Shown piece by piece: positions 1-9,840 of a DNA stretch of 64,000 bases (its first letter is position 1; each line of letters starts with the position of its first letter). This DNA is from Alphaproteobacteria bacterium. GTDB lineage: Bacteria > Pseudomonadota > Alphaproteobacteria > UBA8366 > GCA-2717185. Below the pieces are notes generated by a model, which saw only the letters and a program-made list of their open reading frames with translations, was not told where the DNA came from and did not search any database. The stretch lies in assembly GCA_012103325.1 (NCBI GenBank), contig WLWY01000005.1, positions 124,001 to 188,000 on the forward strand, read 5' to 3'. Both the position numbers and the translations under genes were made by a program.

Positions 1-122
1 AATTAGTGGGAATGGGCGAATTGATCAAGTCATGAAAGCTGCGCCCCATCGTCGCGGCTTTGCTGGACATTGGCCCGTTTCGACCATATTGAACCGGATA
101 TTACTGGCCAAAGGCGTCGCAA

Positions 123-1595
123 GTGGCGGATTTCGACATACTCGTTATTGGTGGGGGTGTAAACGGCGCGGGTATCGCCCGGGATGCCGCTGGACGCGGC
201 TATTCCGTACTGCTGTGCGAAAAAGACGATCTGGCGCAGGCGACATCGTCGGCGAGCAGCAAGCTTATCCACGGCGGTTTGCGCTATCTGGAGCAATATG
301 ATTTCCGGCTGGTGCGGGACGCGCTGCGGGAGCGTGAAGTCCTGTTGCGTGCAGCACCCCATATCGTTCGGCCGCTGCGATTCGTGTTGCCGCACGACGA
401 TACCTTGCGGCCGGCCTGGCTGATTCGCGCCGGACTGTTTCTTTACGACCATCTGGGCGCGCGGAAGGTTTTGCCCGGGTCAGAGCGCATTGATCTAAAT
501 CGGCATCCAGCAGGGGCGCCACTGACACCCGGGTTAGCGACCGGGTTCGCTTACTCGGACTGCCGGGTCGACGACTCTCGCCTGGTCGTGCTGAACGCCC
601 TGGATGCCGCCTTGCGCGGCGCTGTCGTGCGGCCGCGTACGGCAGTTGCATCGATGCAGCCGCAGGGACCTGAATGGCGCGCGACCTTGCGATCAGAGCA
701 GAACAACAGCGAGGAAACGGTTACCGCGCGCGCCGTGGTCAACGCGGCTGGGCCTTGGATCGGTCATGCCTTAGACGGCGCTGCGCCCAAGAGCGTGCGT
801 CTTGTGAAGGGCAGCCATTTTACCGTACCCAAGCTGTACGACGGCGACCACGCCTATATCCTACAGAACGCCGATCGCCGGGTTGTCTTTGTCATCCCGT
901 ACGAAGGCAAATACTCGCTGATCGGCACGACCGATACGGACTACGATGACGATCCGGCAGATGTCGAATGCTCGGACAAGGACATCGCTTATCTTTGCGA
1001 GGCAGTTAATCGCTGGTTCCAACCAGGGATTAACGCAAGTCAGATCACGTGGACCTATGCCGGGGTTCGCCCGTTGCTCGACGACGCGTCGGAGACAGCG
1101 TCTTCGGTAAGCCGGGATTACCGGCTCGATTTCGAGCAATCACAGGACCTGGGGCCGGTATTGACCGTCGTCGGCGGTAAAGTAACGACATATCGAAAAC
1201 TCGCCGAACAGGCGCTTGATCGACTAAGCCCTGCACTCGGCGGCGGCAAAGGGCCCTGGACCGCGCAGGCGGCACTTCCTGGCGGCGACATGCCGAATGC
1301 CGATTTCGACGCTTATCTCGCGGAAGCCCGGCGCAGGTATTCCTGGCTTCCCGCGGAGATGCTATGCCGGCTCACCAGCGCCTACGGGACGCGGCTCGAG
1401 ACGGTCTTGGGAGGTGCGACCGGCCTGACAGATTTGGGCGAAGATTTCGGGGGCGGTCTTTACGAGGCGGAGGTCGACTATCTGACACAACAGGAGTGGG
1501 CGACAACCCCAGACGACATATTGTGGCGGCGCTCCAAGTTGGGGTTGCACACCGATGCGACGGTCCGGGACCGGCTCCAGGCATGGCTCGATTGA
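123..1595 (+). CDS. glpD: Glycerol-3-phosphate dehydrogenase (FAD-dependent)
   Basis: 490 aa; N-terminal FAD-binding motif DILVIGGGVNGAGIARDAAGRG and GlpD-type SSKLIHGGLRYLEQYDFRLV. Confidence 0.95.
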   Translation: MADFDILVIGGGVNGAGIARDAAGRGYSVLLCEKDDLAQATSSASSKLIHGGLRYLEQYDFRLVRDALREREVLLRAAPHIVRPLRFVLPHDDTLRPAWLIRAGLFLYDHLGARKVLPGSERIDLNRHPAGAPLTPGLATGFAYSDCRVDDSRLVVLNALDAALRGAVVRPRTAVASMQPQGPEWRATLRSEQNNSEETVTARAVVNAAGPWIGHALDGAAPKSVRLVKGSHFTVPKLYDGDHAYILQNADRRVVFVIPYEGKYSLIGTTDTDYDDDPADVECSDKDIAYLCEAVNRWFQPGINASQITWTYAGVRPLLDDASETASSVSRDYRLDFEQSQDLGPVLTVVGGKVTTYRKLAEQALDRLSPALGGGKGPWTAQAALPGGDMPNADFDAYLAEARRRYSWLPAEMLCRLTSAYGTRLETVLGGATGLTDLGEDFGGGLYEAEVDYLTQQEWATTPDDILWRRSKLGLHTDATVRDRLQAWLD

Positions 1596-1620
1596 TTTTG
1601 ATGGGTTTGACGGAGGTGGC

Positions 1621-1833
1621 ATGACCAAGAAAAAGCGCTTTCCACTGCCGAAGCGATTCATCGCTCCTTGGTATTATGCGCGATTGCGTGCTTTGAATGC
1701 GAAGTACGGGTTGGGCAACAATTATCTGTTGGTCGTCCTCCTGGAGCATCTCGACGACTATGCGGAGCCAGACAAGCTCGAAGCCGCATTCACGGCTTTC
1801 ATTGAGGAATACGCGGCGCCGAAGACTTCGTAA
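1621..1833 (+). CDS. Conserved-looking small hypothetical protein (70 aa)
   Basis: ATG at 1621 just after glpD; MTKKKRFPLPKRFIAPWYYARLRALNAKYGLGNNYLLVVLLEHLDDY; family not recognised. Confidence 0.55.
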   Translation: MTKKKRFPLPKRFIAPWYYARLRALNAKYGLGNNYLLVVLLEHLDDYAEPDKLEAAFTAFIEEYAAPKTS

Positions 1834-1840
1834 TCGAGCG

Positions 1841-3088
1841 TCAGGCCCGGGCGAGAATAGTGACGCAACACACAGATTCTTCGATGCCGTAGATGCCGCC
1901 GCCATTCTCGGCAATCGCGAAACGAGCGCCTTCCACTTGGCGTTGGCCCGCTTCGCCGCGCAAATGGGTGGCAAGCTCGTAGATCTGGCCGAGGCCCGTC
2001 GCGCCGATGGGGTGGCCCTTCGATTCGAGACCACCGGACGGGTTGATCGGAATGCGTCCGCCCAACGCGGTTTCGCCCTGTTCGGCAAGCCACGCACCCT
2101 TGCCGAATTCACAGAAACCGAGGTTCTCGGTTTGCGTCACTTCGCCGAACGCCGTTGCGTCGTGGACTTCGGCCAGCGAGATGTCATTGGGGCCGATGCC
2201 GGCGCGGTCATAGGCGCGGTTCGCGGTCAGATGCGTGATGTGTTTGTCGATCTCCTCGGCGGTGCGGGATGTACCGGTGCCGAGTTCGCAGGCGCCGATC
2301 CGGACCGCCCGGTCGCGGACCGCATCGTCCAGGGTCGCAAGGTATTCTTCGCTGCACAGGATTGCGGCGGCGGCGCCGTCGCTGATCGGGGAGCACATCG
2401 GCAAGGTCAGTGGCCAGGAAATGAGCCGCGCACCAAGGATCTCATCGACCGAATAGGCCTCTTGATATTGCGATAGCGGATTCAGGGTGGAGTGCTGATG
2501 GTTCTTTGCGGCGACGGCTGCGAACTGTCGCTGTGTGCTCCCGAAATTCTTCATGTGAAACTTCGCAAAGCTGGCATAAACATCCATAAACACGCTACGT
2601 TTACCATTTGGCATGACGGTTCCGGCTGGCGGCTCCACGCCTTCGCCCAAAGCTTCAAGGCCGGCAATCGTGCCGTCGACATTGTGCACGTCCCAGGCGC
2701 CATCGAAGATCGCGAAGGATTTCAGTTTATCCTCGGCGTACATCTTGTCCGCGCCGACCGCGAGCGTGACGTTGGCCATCTCGGCTTTGACGGCGAGGTA
2801 GGCGCTGTGAAAGGCGCTGGATGCGCTGGCGCAGGCGTTTTCCACATTCATCATGGGAATGCCTTCGAAGCCCATGTCCCGCAGCGCCATTTCGCCGGGC
2901 ACCAGATGCTGGCCTTCGATCAGGCCTTGCGTCGTATTGGCGAAGTAGGCGGCGCCGACAGCTTCCTTTTCCAGCGACGAGTCCGCCAGCGCGGCGGTCA
3001 CGGATTCACGCGTCAGCTGCTTCACGGACTTGTCGAGAAAGCGGCCGAACGGTGTCATCGAGACACCGATTACGTAAACATCACCCAT
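1841..3088 (-). CDS. Thiolase family protein (acetyl-CoA acetyltransferase / lipid-transfer-like)
   Basis: 415 aa; NVENACASASSAFHSAYLAV active-site region and NPSGGLESKGHPIGATGLGQIYEL. Confidence 0.9.
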   Translation of the reverse strand: MGDVYVIGVSMTPFGRFLDKSVKQLTRESVTAALADSSLEKEAVGAAYFANTTQGLIEGQHLVPGEMALRDMGFEGIPMMNVENACASASSAFHSAYLAVKAEMANVTLAVGADKMYAEDKLKSFAIFDGAWDVHNVDGTIAGLEALGEGVEPPAGTVMPNGKRSVFMDVYASFAKFHMKNFGSTQRQFAAVAAKNHQHSTLNPLSQYQEAYSVDEILGARLISWPLTLPMCSPISDGAAAAILCSEEYLATLDDAVRDRAVRIGACELGTGTSRTAEEIDKHITHLTANRAYDRAGIGPNDISLAEVHDATAFGEVTQTENLGFCEFGKGAWLAEQGETALGGRIPINPSGGLESKGHPIGATGLGQIYELATHLRGEAGQRQVEGARFAIAENGGGIYGIEESVCCVTILARA

Positions 3089-3105
3089 CGTCCATTACTC
3101 CCGCG

Positions 3106-3855
3106 TCAAGGCATTCGGATCGCCGCGTCGAGGCGGATTACTTCCCCGTTCAGCATATCATTTTCGCAAATATGGCGGACAAGCGCCGCATATTCCCGTG
3201 GTTGGCCCAACCGCTTCGGGAAAGGCACAGCACTCATGATCTGCTCCTGCGCCGTATCGCGCAGGCCGGCCGCCATGGGCGTTTCGAACAATCCCGGCGC
3301 AATGGCCACGACACGAATGCCTTCCCGGGCAAACTCGCGCGCCAAAGGCAACGTCATGCCGGCAATGCCCGCTTTTGCCGTCGAATAGGACACGGCGCCG
3401 ATCTGACCTTCCAGCCCCGCGACGGAGGAGGTGTTGACGATGACGCCGCGGTGTCCGTCTTCGGAAAGCGGTTCCAACTGCCGCGCGGAGTCGGCAAACA
3501 GCCGGGCCACATTGAAGGTGCCGATCAGGTGGACATCGATCAGGTGACGAAAATGATCCAGCGGCATGACGCCCTCACGTCCCAATACGCGGCGGCTTTC
3601 CAGGATGCCGGCGCAATTGACCAGGATGCGGGCCGAACCGAATGCCGATTGCGCCGCCGCCAAGGCGGCTTCGACGCTGGCTTCGCTGGTCACGTCGCAG
3701 GGATGTTTTAGAACGTCGGCGGTGATCTCTGCGTCGGAAAAGGCGATATCGAGCGCGGCAACCTTCGCTCCGGCATCGGTCAGCATAGCCGCCGTCGCCT
3801 GGCCGAGGCCCGATGCCGCACCGGTGACGATTGCCGTCGTTCCCTGGATGTCCAT
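3106..3855 (-). CDS. SDR family oxidoreductase (3-hydroxyacyl-CoA dehydrogenase-like)
   Basis: TAIVTGAASGLGQATA Rossmann motif, NCAG, YSTAKAGIAGMTLPLARE. Confidence 0.9.
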   Translation of the reverse strand: MDIQGTTAIVTGAASGLGQATAAMLTDAGAKVAALDIAFSDAEITADVLKHPCDVTSEASVEAALAAAQSAFGSARILVNCAGILESRRVLGREGVMPLDHFRHLIDVHLIGTFNVARLFADSARQLEPLSEDGHRGVIVNTSSVAGLEGQIGAVSYSTAKAGIAGMTLPLAREFAREGIRVVAIAPGLFETPMAAGLRDTAQEQIMSAVPFPKRLGQPREYAALVRHICENDMLNGEVIRLDAAIRMP

Positions 3856-5264
3856 TAGACGACCTTGCCGGGATTCATGAGGCCTTTCGGATCGAAGGCC
3901 GCCTTGATGCGTAACATCATCTCTCGCTCGGCGGGCTGCTTGTAGCGGATCAGCTCGTCGCGTTTCAGCTGACCGATGCCATGTTCGGCGCTGAAGCTGC
4001 CCTCCAACTCCGTTGCGATATCGTGGATTTTTACTTCGATGTCATGAGTCCGGGCGAGGAAGGCGTCGCGCGCCCCGCCGGTGGGCTGCACCAAATTGAA
4101 GTGGATATTGCCGTCGCCGATATGGCCGAACGGCGCGATACGTACGCCTTCGATAGTCGTTTCGGCACTTTGGCGCGCTTTTCGCAGGAATTCTGGGACG
4201 TGCGACACTGGAACCGACACGTCATGCCGGATAACGCCGCCGGCATGATTCTGCGCTTCCGGGATCAATTCGCGCAGCCGCCACAAGGTCGCGGCTTGCG
4301 CGCCGCTCGACGCGATGACAGCGTCGCGTACTTCTTCCGCTTCGAAGGCCTCGCCCAGCACCTCTTCCGCCACATCCTGGTTCGACGACATCTCGATAAG
4401 GGCGTAGTGGTCGTGCCGGTCCTCGAACGGGTCCGACAAATCCGAGTCGAGGGCGAAGACGAGATCGAGACAGGCGCGATGGATATATTCGAATGTCGTC
4501 GTGCCATCGCCGCTGGCATCCTTCGCGCGCGCCAGCAGTTTAACGGCGGCCTCCGCATCGGATAGCGCGACAAACGCCGTGCAATTCTCAACCGGCCTCG
4601 GATAGAGCTTCAAGGTTGCCGCCGTAATGATGCCGAGCGTGCCTTCCGCGCCGATAAAGAGCTGTTTCAGGTCGTAGCCTGTATTGTTCTTGCGCAGCAG
4701 GCGCAGCCCGTCCCAAACCTGCCCGTCGGGCAGGACCACTTCCAGCCCGAGCGCCAGACTGCGCGCGTTGCCGTAGCGCAGCACCGCCGTGCCGCCGGCA
4801 TTGGTCGAGAGGTTGCCGCCGATCTGGCAGCTGCCTTCCGCGGCGAGGCTGAGCGGGAACAGCCGGTCGACGGCTTCCGCGGCGCTTTGAATGTCCGCCA
4901 GCACGCACCCCGCTTCCACCGTAATCGTGTCGTCGAGCGGATCGACGTTGCGGATCTTGTTCATTCGGGTAAGCGCCAGCACGATTTCGCCGCCGTCTTC
5001 ATGCGGCGTCGCGCCACCGCAATAGCCCGTATTGCCACCTTGCGGAACGATCCCGATCCCGGCATTGGCGCAAAGCCGAACGATTGTCGCCACCTCGGCG
5101 GTATTCGCCGGGCGTAACACGAGCGGCGTCGCCCCCTGATAGAGCGTTCGAAAGTCGACCAGATAGGGGGCTTTGTCGTCTTCGTTTTCGATCCATCCCT
5201 TGGGGCCGACGATGTCCTTCAACTGATCAAGGATGGCCGAGTCGATTTTGGTGGATGCGCTCAT
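3855..5264 (-). CDS. FAD-binding oxidoreductase (D-2-hydroxyacid/2-hydroxyglutarate dehydrogenase type)
   Basis: Likely start MSASTKIDSAILDQL at 5264; PQGGNTGYCGGATP FAD-PCMH motif; C-terminal HGIGQLKRDEL. Confidence 0.9.
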   Translation of the reverse strand: MSASTKIDSAILDQLKDIVGPKGWIENEDDKAPYLVDFRTLYQGATPLVLRPANTAEVATIVRLCANAGIGIVPQGGNTGYCGGATPHEDGGEIVLALTRMNKIRNVDPLDDTITVEAGCVLADIQSAAEAVDRLFPLSLAAEGSCQIGGNLSTNAGGTAVLRYGNARSLALGLEVVLPDGQVWDGLRLLRKNNTGYDLKQLFIGAEGTLGIITAATLKLYPRPVENCTAFVALSDAEAAVKLLARAKDASGDGTTTFEYIHRACLDLVFALDSDLSDPFEDRHDHYALIEMSSNQDVAEEVLGEAFEAEEVRDAVIASSGAQAATLWRLRELIPEAQNHAGGVIRHDVSVPVSHVPEFLRKARQSAETTIEGVRIAPFGHIGDGNIHFNLVQPTGGARDAFLARTHDIEVKIHDIATELEGSFSAEHGIGQLKRDELIRYKQPAEREMMLRIKAAFDPKGLMNPGKVV

Positions 5265-6670
5265 TGATGTTGCACGTTGGGTTCGTTCGGCATCCGGAAC
5301 GGGCAGGCGGACTCGTAGGCGCGGGCGGCGCGCAGCACTAGGGCATCGGCGTGTTTGGGGCCAATGATTTGCATCCCCGCTGGCAGGCCGTCGCTGGTAA
5401 AGCCACACGGCGCCGATGAAACAGGCTGCTGCGTGAGGTTGAAGGGGAAGGTGAACGGGGTCCAGACGGTCCAACGCGGCTGGTTGTCCGGATCGGGGAC
5501 CTCCTGTCCTGCCTTGAAGGCCGGGATGGGCATCGTCGGCGTCAGCAGCAGGTCGTAGGTCTCGTGGAATTGCGACATCGTCTCGCCAAGCTGGTTGCGC
5601 GCTTCCACGGCGTCCAGAAATTCGCTGAAGGTAAGGGTGGACCCCATCGCTGCAACTTCCCGCAGACCGGGATCGAGCAGTTCCTGTTTTTCGGCCGGGA
5701 AGCCGTCGACCATTTTCCCAGCCGCACCGAACCAGTGCCGCCGGAACGTTTCGGCCGGGTCGTTGAAGCCGGGATCGATTTCCTCCACCGTGGCACCGAG
5801 ATCGCGCATGACCTTCGCTGCCGCCCGGACGAGGGCAGCGATTTCCGGGTCGACGTCGATATAGCCGAGCGTCGGGCTGAACGCGATGCGCAGCCCCGCT
5901 ACGCCATCTTCGAGCCCGACGCGGTAATCGCGCGCGCTGTAGGGAAGGGCGGTCCAGTCGCGGGCATCCGGTTCGGAGATGACGTTCAGCATCAGGGCCG
6001 CATCACCCACCGTCCGGGTCAGCGGTCCGACATGGGATAGGGTACCGAAAGCGCTGCCCGGCCAGGCCGGCACGCGGCCAAAGCTCGGCTTGTGCCCGAA
6101 GACGCCGGTAAATCCGCTCGGGATGCGGATCGATCCGCCGCCGTCGGTGCCGATATGCAGTGCCCCCATCCCGAGTGCCGCCGCGGCGGCGGCACCGCCG
6201 CTGCTGCCGCCCGGCGTGCGGTCCGTGTTCCAGGGGTTTCGGGTGATCCCTGACACGAGGTTGTCCGTGACGCCCTTCCAGCCGAATTCCGGCGTCGTCG
6301 TCTTGCCCAGCAGTACGGCGCCATGCTCGCGAAGACGCGCCGTGCAGGGTGCATCGACCTCCCAGGGCTGGTCCGGGTCGGTGGTGCGGCTGCCGCGCAA
6401 GGTCGGCCAACCCCTGGTCAGGACGACATCCTTGATCGTCGTGGGAACGCCGTCGACCAATCCGCACGGCTCGCCTTTTACCCAACGCGCTTCCGACGCG
6501 GCCGCACCGGCGAGCGCCTGATCGGCATCGATGACGCAAAAGGCGTTGACGGCGCCGTTGCATTGCTCGATCCGCGCGAGCGCGGCCTTGGTGACTTCGA
6601 CCGGCGAGAGTGTCTTGCGGCGGTACCTATTTACCAGCTCGGCGGCTGGCAGCTTCGCAATTTCGGACAT
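5261..6670 (-). CDS. Amidase (amidase-signature family)
   Basis: TPGGSSGGAAAAAALGMGALHIGTDGGGSIRIPSGFTGVFGHKPSFGRVP signature; stop overlaps the next gene start by 4 nt. Confidence 0.93.
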   Translation of the reverse strand: MSEIAKLPAAELVNRYRRKTLSPVEVTKAALARIEQCNGAVNAFCVIDADQALAGAAASEARWVKGEPCGLVDGVPTTIKDVVLTRGWPTLRGSRTTDPDQPWEVDAPCTARLREHGAVLLGKTTTPEFGWKGVTDNLVSGITRNPWNTDRTPGGSSGGAAAAAALGMGALHIGTDGGGSIRIPSGFTGVFGHKPSFGRVPAWPGSAFGTLSHVGPLTRTVGDAALMLNVISEPDARDWTALPYSARDYRVGLEDGVAGLRIAFSPTLGYIDVDPEIAALVRAAAKVMRDLGATVEEIDPGFNDPAETFRRHWFGAAGKMVDGFPAEKQELLDPGLREVAAMGSTLTFSEFLDAVEARNQLGETMSQFHETYDLLLTPTMPIPAFKAGQEVPDPDNQPRWTVWTPFTFPFNLTQQPVSSAPCGFTSDGLPAGMQIIGPKHADALVLRAARAYESACPFRMPNEPNVQHQ

Positions 6671-6710
6671 GACAACGGCTTCCTTCCAGAGAACCGCCAT
6701 CATAGCGGCG

Positions 6711-7286
6711 CTAAAGCGCGCGCGACAATGCTTCGAACCGCTCGAGAAATTCAGCCTTTGCTTCGGCGGGTGGCTTGGGTTTGAGGCGTAGGCGCTCCAG
6801 CCCGCGCGGGTTGCCGAATATCTTCCGCGCTTCAGTGGCCTCGAATCCGGCGAGCTGAGTTGCCTCCAGATAGGCCGATGTCCGGTCGGCGCGCTTGATC
6901 AGCTTTTGCGCCGTTTCCGGAAGCTTTGCCGGGATACCGGCGCGGATATGGATGGCGCTTTGCAGTCCGATCTCGAAAGATTTGTAGTCGAGACCGACCG
7001 CCGCCTTGAAGGGCGAGATAAGATCGCCGATCACATATTCGGCCGCGTCATGGATCAAGGCGGCAAGCTGCCACGTCACCGGCGCTGTCTCGCGAAACCG
7101 GCCGACGAGTGTTTCTACCAGGACGGAATGCTGTGCGACCGTGAAGGCCCAGTCGCCGGATGTCTGGCCGTTCCACCGTGCTACCCGCGACAGCCCGTGC
7201 GCAATATCCTCGATCTCGATATCGAGCGGCGAGGGGTCGAGCAGGTTCAGACGCCGCCCGCTCAGCATTCGTTGCCATGCCCGCAT
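6711..7286 (-). CDS. HD-domain phosphohydrolase (YfbR-like)
   Basis: SVLVETLVGRF...LAALIHDAAEYVIGDL HD motif; ATG at 7286. Confidence 0.85.
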   Translation of the reverse strand: MRAWQRMLSGRRLNLLDPSPLDIEIEDIAHGLSRVARWNGQTSGDWAFTVAQHSVLVETLVGRFRETAPVTWQLAALIHDAAEYVIGDLISPFKAAVGLDYKSFEIGLQSAIHIRAGIPAKLPETAQKLIKRADRTSAYLEATQLAGFEATEARKIFGNPRGLERLRLKPKPPAEAKAEFLERFEALSRAL

Positions 7287-7351
7287 GATCAATTCCTTTT
7301 CAGTCGGCGCTATACAATCGCGGTATAGTCGCGGCCGCAAGGAGGATAAAT

Positions 7352-8128
7352 ATGGCTTACAGTTGCGCGCTGGTTACCGGGGCGACAAGTGGGATTGGCA
7401 GATCCTTTGCCGAACTGCTGCCATCCTCGACCAATCTGGTGCTGACGGGCCGTGCCGAAGACCGGTTGCTCGAACTTAAGGACGCGCTTTCGCGCGATGG
7501 CCGACAGGTTGAAACGATCGCCGCCGACCTTGCGGAGCAGGAAGGGCGTGTACGCGTTATCGCCGCTGCGGAGGCCGCGAATGTCGATTTACTGATCAAC
7601 AATGCCGGTCTTGGCCGATTCGGCGTGTTCGTGGAGAATCCCGCCCCATTGGAGCGCGAGATGGTCGAGGTGAATGTTGTTGCACCCGTCGTGCTGACGC
7701 GGTCTTTGCTGCCGAATATGATCACGCGGGCGGAAGTCAGCGGTCAACGGGCGGGCGTCATCGTCTTGTCCAGCGTTGCAGGATTTCAGGCGCTGCCCTT
7801 TTTCGGGACGTACGCGGCAACGAAGTCCTTCGATCTGCTGTTCGCGGAAGCGCTCTCGGCTGAGCTTGCGGACTCGCTCGTTGACGTGCTCGCCCTGTGT
7901 CCCGGCGCGACACGCACCGAATTCTTCAACCGGGCGAACCTGGCGGATTCCGCGATGCCATACATGATCGATGCCGACACGGTCGCACGGCGGGGGCTTT
8001 CGGCGCTGGGCAAGCGCACGATCGAGGTGACCGATCCGGTGCGGCGCACGATGATGGCCCCCTCGCTGGCGTTCCGTGCCTTGAAACGCGCGGTGACGAC
8101 GATGGTGATGCGCAGGTTGGGGAATTGA
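7352..8128 (+). CDS. SDR family NAD(P)-dependent oxidoreductase
   Basis: ALVTGATSGIGRSFAELL, INNAGLG, YAATKSFDLLFAEAL. Confidence 0.9.
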   Translation: MAYSCALVTGATSGIGRSFAELLPSSTNLVLTGRAEDRLLELKDALSRDGRQVETIAADLAEQEGRVRVIAAAEAANVDLLINNAGLGRFGVFVENPAPLEREMVEVNVVAPVVLTRSLLPNMITRAEVSGQRAGVIVLSSVAGFQALPFFGTYAATKSFDLLFAEALSAELADSLVDVLALCPGATRTEFFNRANLADSAMPYMIDADTVARRGLSALGKRTIEVTDPVRRTMMAPSLAFRALKRAVTTMVMRRLGN

Positions 8129-8130
8129 AT

Positions 8131-8571
8131 ATGAGCGACATTCACGATGCGGTTCTCGCCGAAGTCGAAGCGCTTCATCGTTTCATTTCGGCGTGGTTCC
8201 AAGGCACCGAACCCAATACGACTGAAGGTTTCGACGCCGGGTTTTCCGCTCGGCTGGACCCCGAGTTCGTAAATGTGCAACCGGCAGGCCGCATCCTGAC
8301 ACGAGACGAATTGCTGGATCCAATTCGAAGCGGTCACGGAACGAATTCGGCTTTCGAGATCGAAATCAGGGAATTGGTGATCCACCGTATTTTCGGCGAT
8401 GGGCGGTTCGTCATGGCGACCTATACCGAATTACAACACGGGGCGAAGAACTCTCATCCGCCGATAAATGCCCCTTTATCCAGTGTGTTACTGCAATGTG
8501 CTGAAGGTAAAGATCACTTTGTCTGGCTTCATCTCCACGAAACCAGGGTCCCGGTTCCCGGCAAGAGTTAA
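8131..8571 (+). CDS. DUF4440-like / SnoaL-like hypothetical protein
   Basis: MSDIHDAVLAEVEALHRFISAWFQG; starts 2 nt after the upstream SDR stop. Confidence 0.6.
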   Translation: MSDIHDAVLAEVEALHRFISAWFQGTEPNTTEGFDAGFSARLDPEFVNVQPAGRILTRDELLDPIRSGHGTNSAFEIEIRELVIHRIFGDGRFVMATYTELQHGAKNSHPPINAPLSSVLLQCAEGKDHFVWLHLHETRVPVPGKS

Positions 8572-8706
8572 CCATCTCGCCTTCACGGGCGCAGATTTTC
8601 GTGTTATCGTCGCACATCGGTTAAAGAATTTTTTCCGAATTTCCGCAAGAATTCGCGCTACCTCATAAAAGGGACCCGGTCGCCTTGGGGATCGGTGCAA
8701 TTTGCG

Positions 8707-8979
8707 ATGCTTGAATCGGAAACCGAGTTCAACTTTCTGGATACCGTGGTCGAGGGGTTCGGGGACGTGGCCCGAAAACTGATCGCCGACGCGGAATCAA
8801 TGAAGGATCTGGATACCATCTGCTACGGTTCGTTGCTGGCCGCTTGCATTCTTCATTGCGAGAAGCATGGTATCGAGGATGCCGAGAAGGCGGTACTTTC
8901 GCTGGTCGGAGAAATTTTCAATGAACGCCGCCAGCGCGAAGGCCAGCTGCCGATACCGACGGACGTTACCCTCCACTAG
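8707..8979 (+). CDS. Hypothetical protein (about 90 aa)
   Basis: MLESETEFNFLDTVVEGFGDVARKLIADAESMKDLDTICYGSLLAACILHCEK; no strong family assignment. Confidence 0.5.
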   Translation: MLESETEFNFLDTVVEGFGDVARKLIADAESMKDLDTICYGSLLAACILHCEKHGIEDAEKAVLSLVGEIFNERRQREGQLPIPTDVTLH

Positions 8980-9126
8980 GTGCTACCGGCCCGTATCGCG
9001 CGACCACACGGGATATTGAACGCCATGAGAGCGGTCGTATCTTGCGGTTCGTGGATGTGATGCATTACGGATGACCCGATTTTTACAACGGCAAGAGTCA
9101 AGCCGGATATTGAACAGGGCACCGTT

Positions 9127-9741
9127 ATGGCAAAACCGAAAAGAAAACGAAAAAAATCCGCGTCTTCCTCTGAAGTTAAAACATCGAAGCGTGGTGGCTT
9201 TCCGACGAAATACGTCATCTATGGGCTCGCCGTTCTGGCCCTCGCCGGCGCGGTATACGGCTTTTTCAGCGGCCAAGAGCAAGCCAGCGCCTTCGCCGCC
9301 CTTGCTGAGGAGGGACGCGCAACGCTGACAAAGGTGAAAACGCACAACAACGAAGGCCGTAACCATGTGCCGCCGGGAACGCGGATCAGCTACGGTACGA
9401 ATCCACCGACCTCCGGTTCGCATTTCCCGACATGGGTCGATCCCGGATTCTATGAAACCGCTAAGGGGCGCAGCAACCTGGTTCACTCTCTCGAGCACGG
9501 GATGATTGTTTTTCATTACGATGCACCCGGCGCCGAAGTGCTTGAAACGCTTCGGGATTGGACAGGGCTGTTCAACGGGCCGTGGAGCGGTATCGTCGCG
9601 GTAAAACGAGCTGGTCTGGGGGAGAAACTGATATTTACGGCATGGCGCCGTACCCTGCGGCTAGACCGCTTTGACGCGAAAGCGGCGGCAGCCTTCATCG
9701 ATGCGTATCGAGGGCGGGGCCCCGAAAATCCCGTTCGTTGA
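9127..9741 (+). CDS. DUF3105-like membrane-anchored protein
   Basis: Lys-rich N-terminus, one TM segment, YGTNPPTSGSHFPTWVDPGFYE motif. Confidence 0.75.
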   Translation: MAKPKRKRKKSASSSEVKTSKRGGFPTKYVIYGLAVLALAGAVYGFFSGQEQASAFAALAEEGRATLTKVKTHNNEGRNHVPPGTRISYGTNPPTSGSHFPTWVDPGFYETAKGRSNLVHSLEHGMIVFHYDAPGAEVLETLRDWTGLFNGPWSGIVAVKRAGLGEKLIFTAWRRTLRLDRFDAKAAAAFIDAYRGRGPENPVR

Positions 9742-9840
9742 TTTCTCAGTCGAAAAGACAAAAATATAGCGATTCCGACTCCGGTTTCCGCGCAGTTCTG
9801 ATATAGTCCCGTTACCAGGGGATAAGGGGCTATCAGAAGC

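Noticed and set aside
2492-3711. Long plus-strand ORFs 2492-3388 and 2821-3711
   Set aside because: Antisense to the well-supported thiolase and SDR genes; composition typical of high-GC shadow ORFs, no recognisable domain
8568-8580. Single TTAACCAT near the end of the 8131-8571 gene
   Set aside because: Only one half-site and partly at a gene end; not persuasive as a CtrA site
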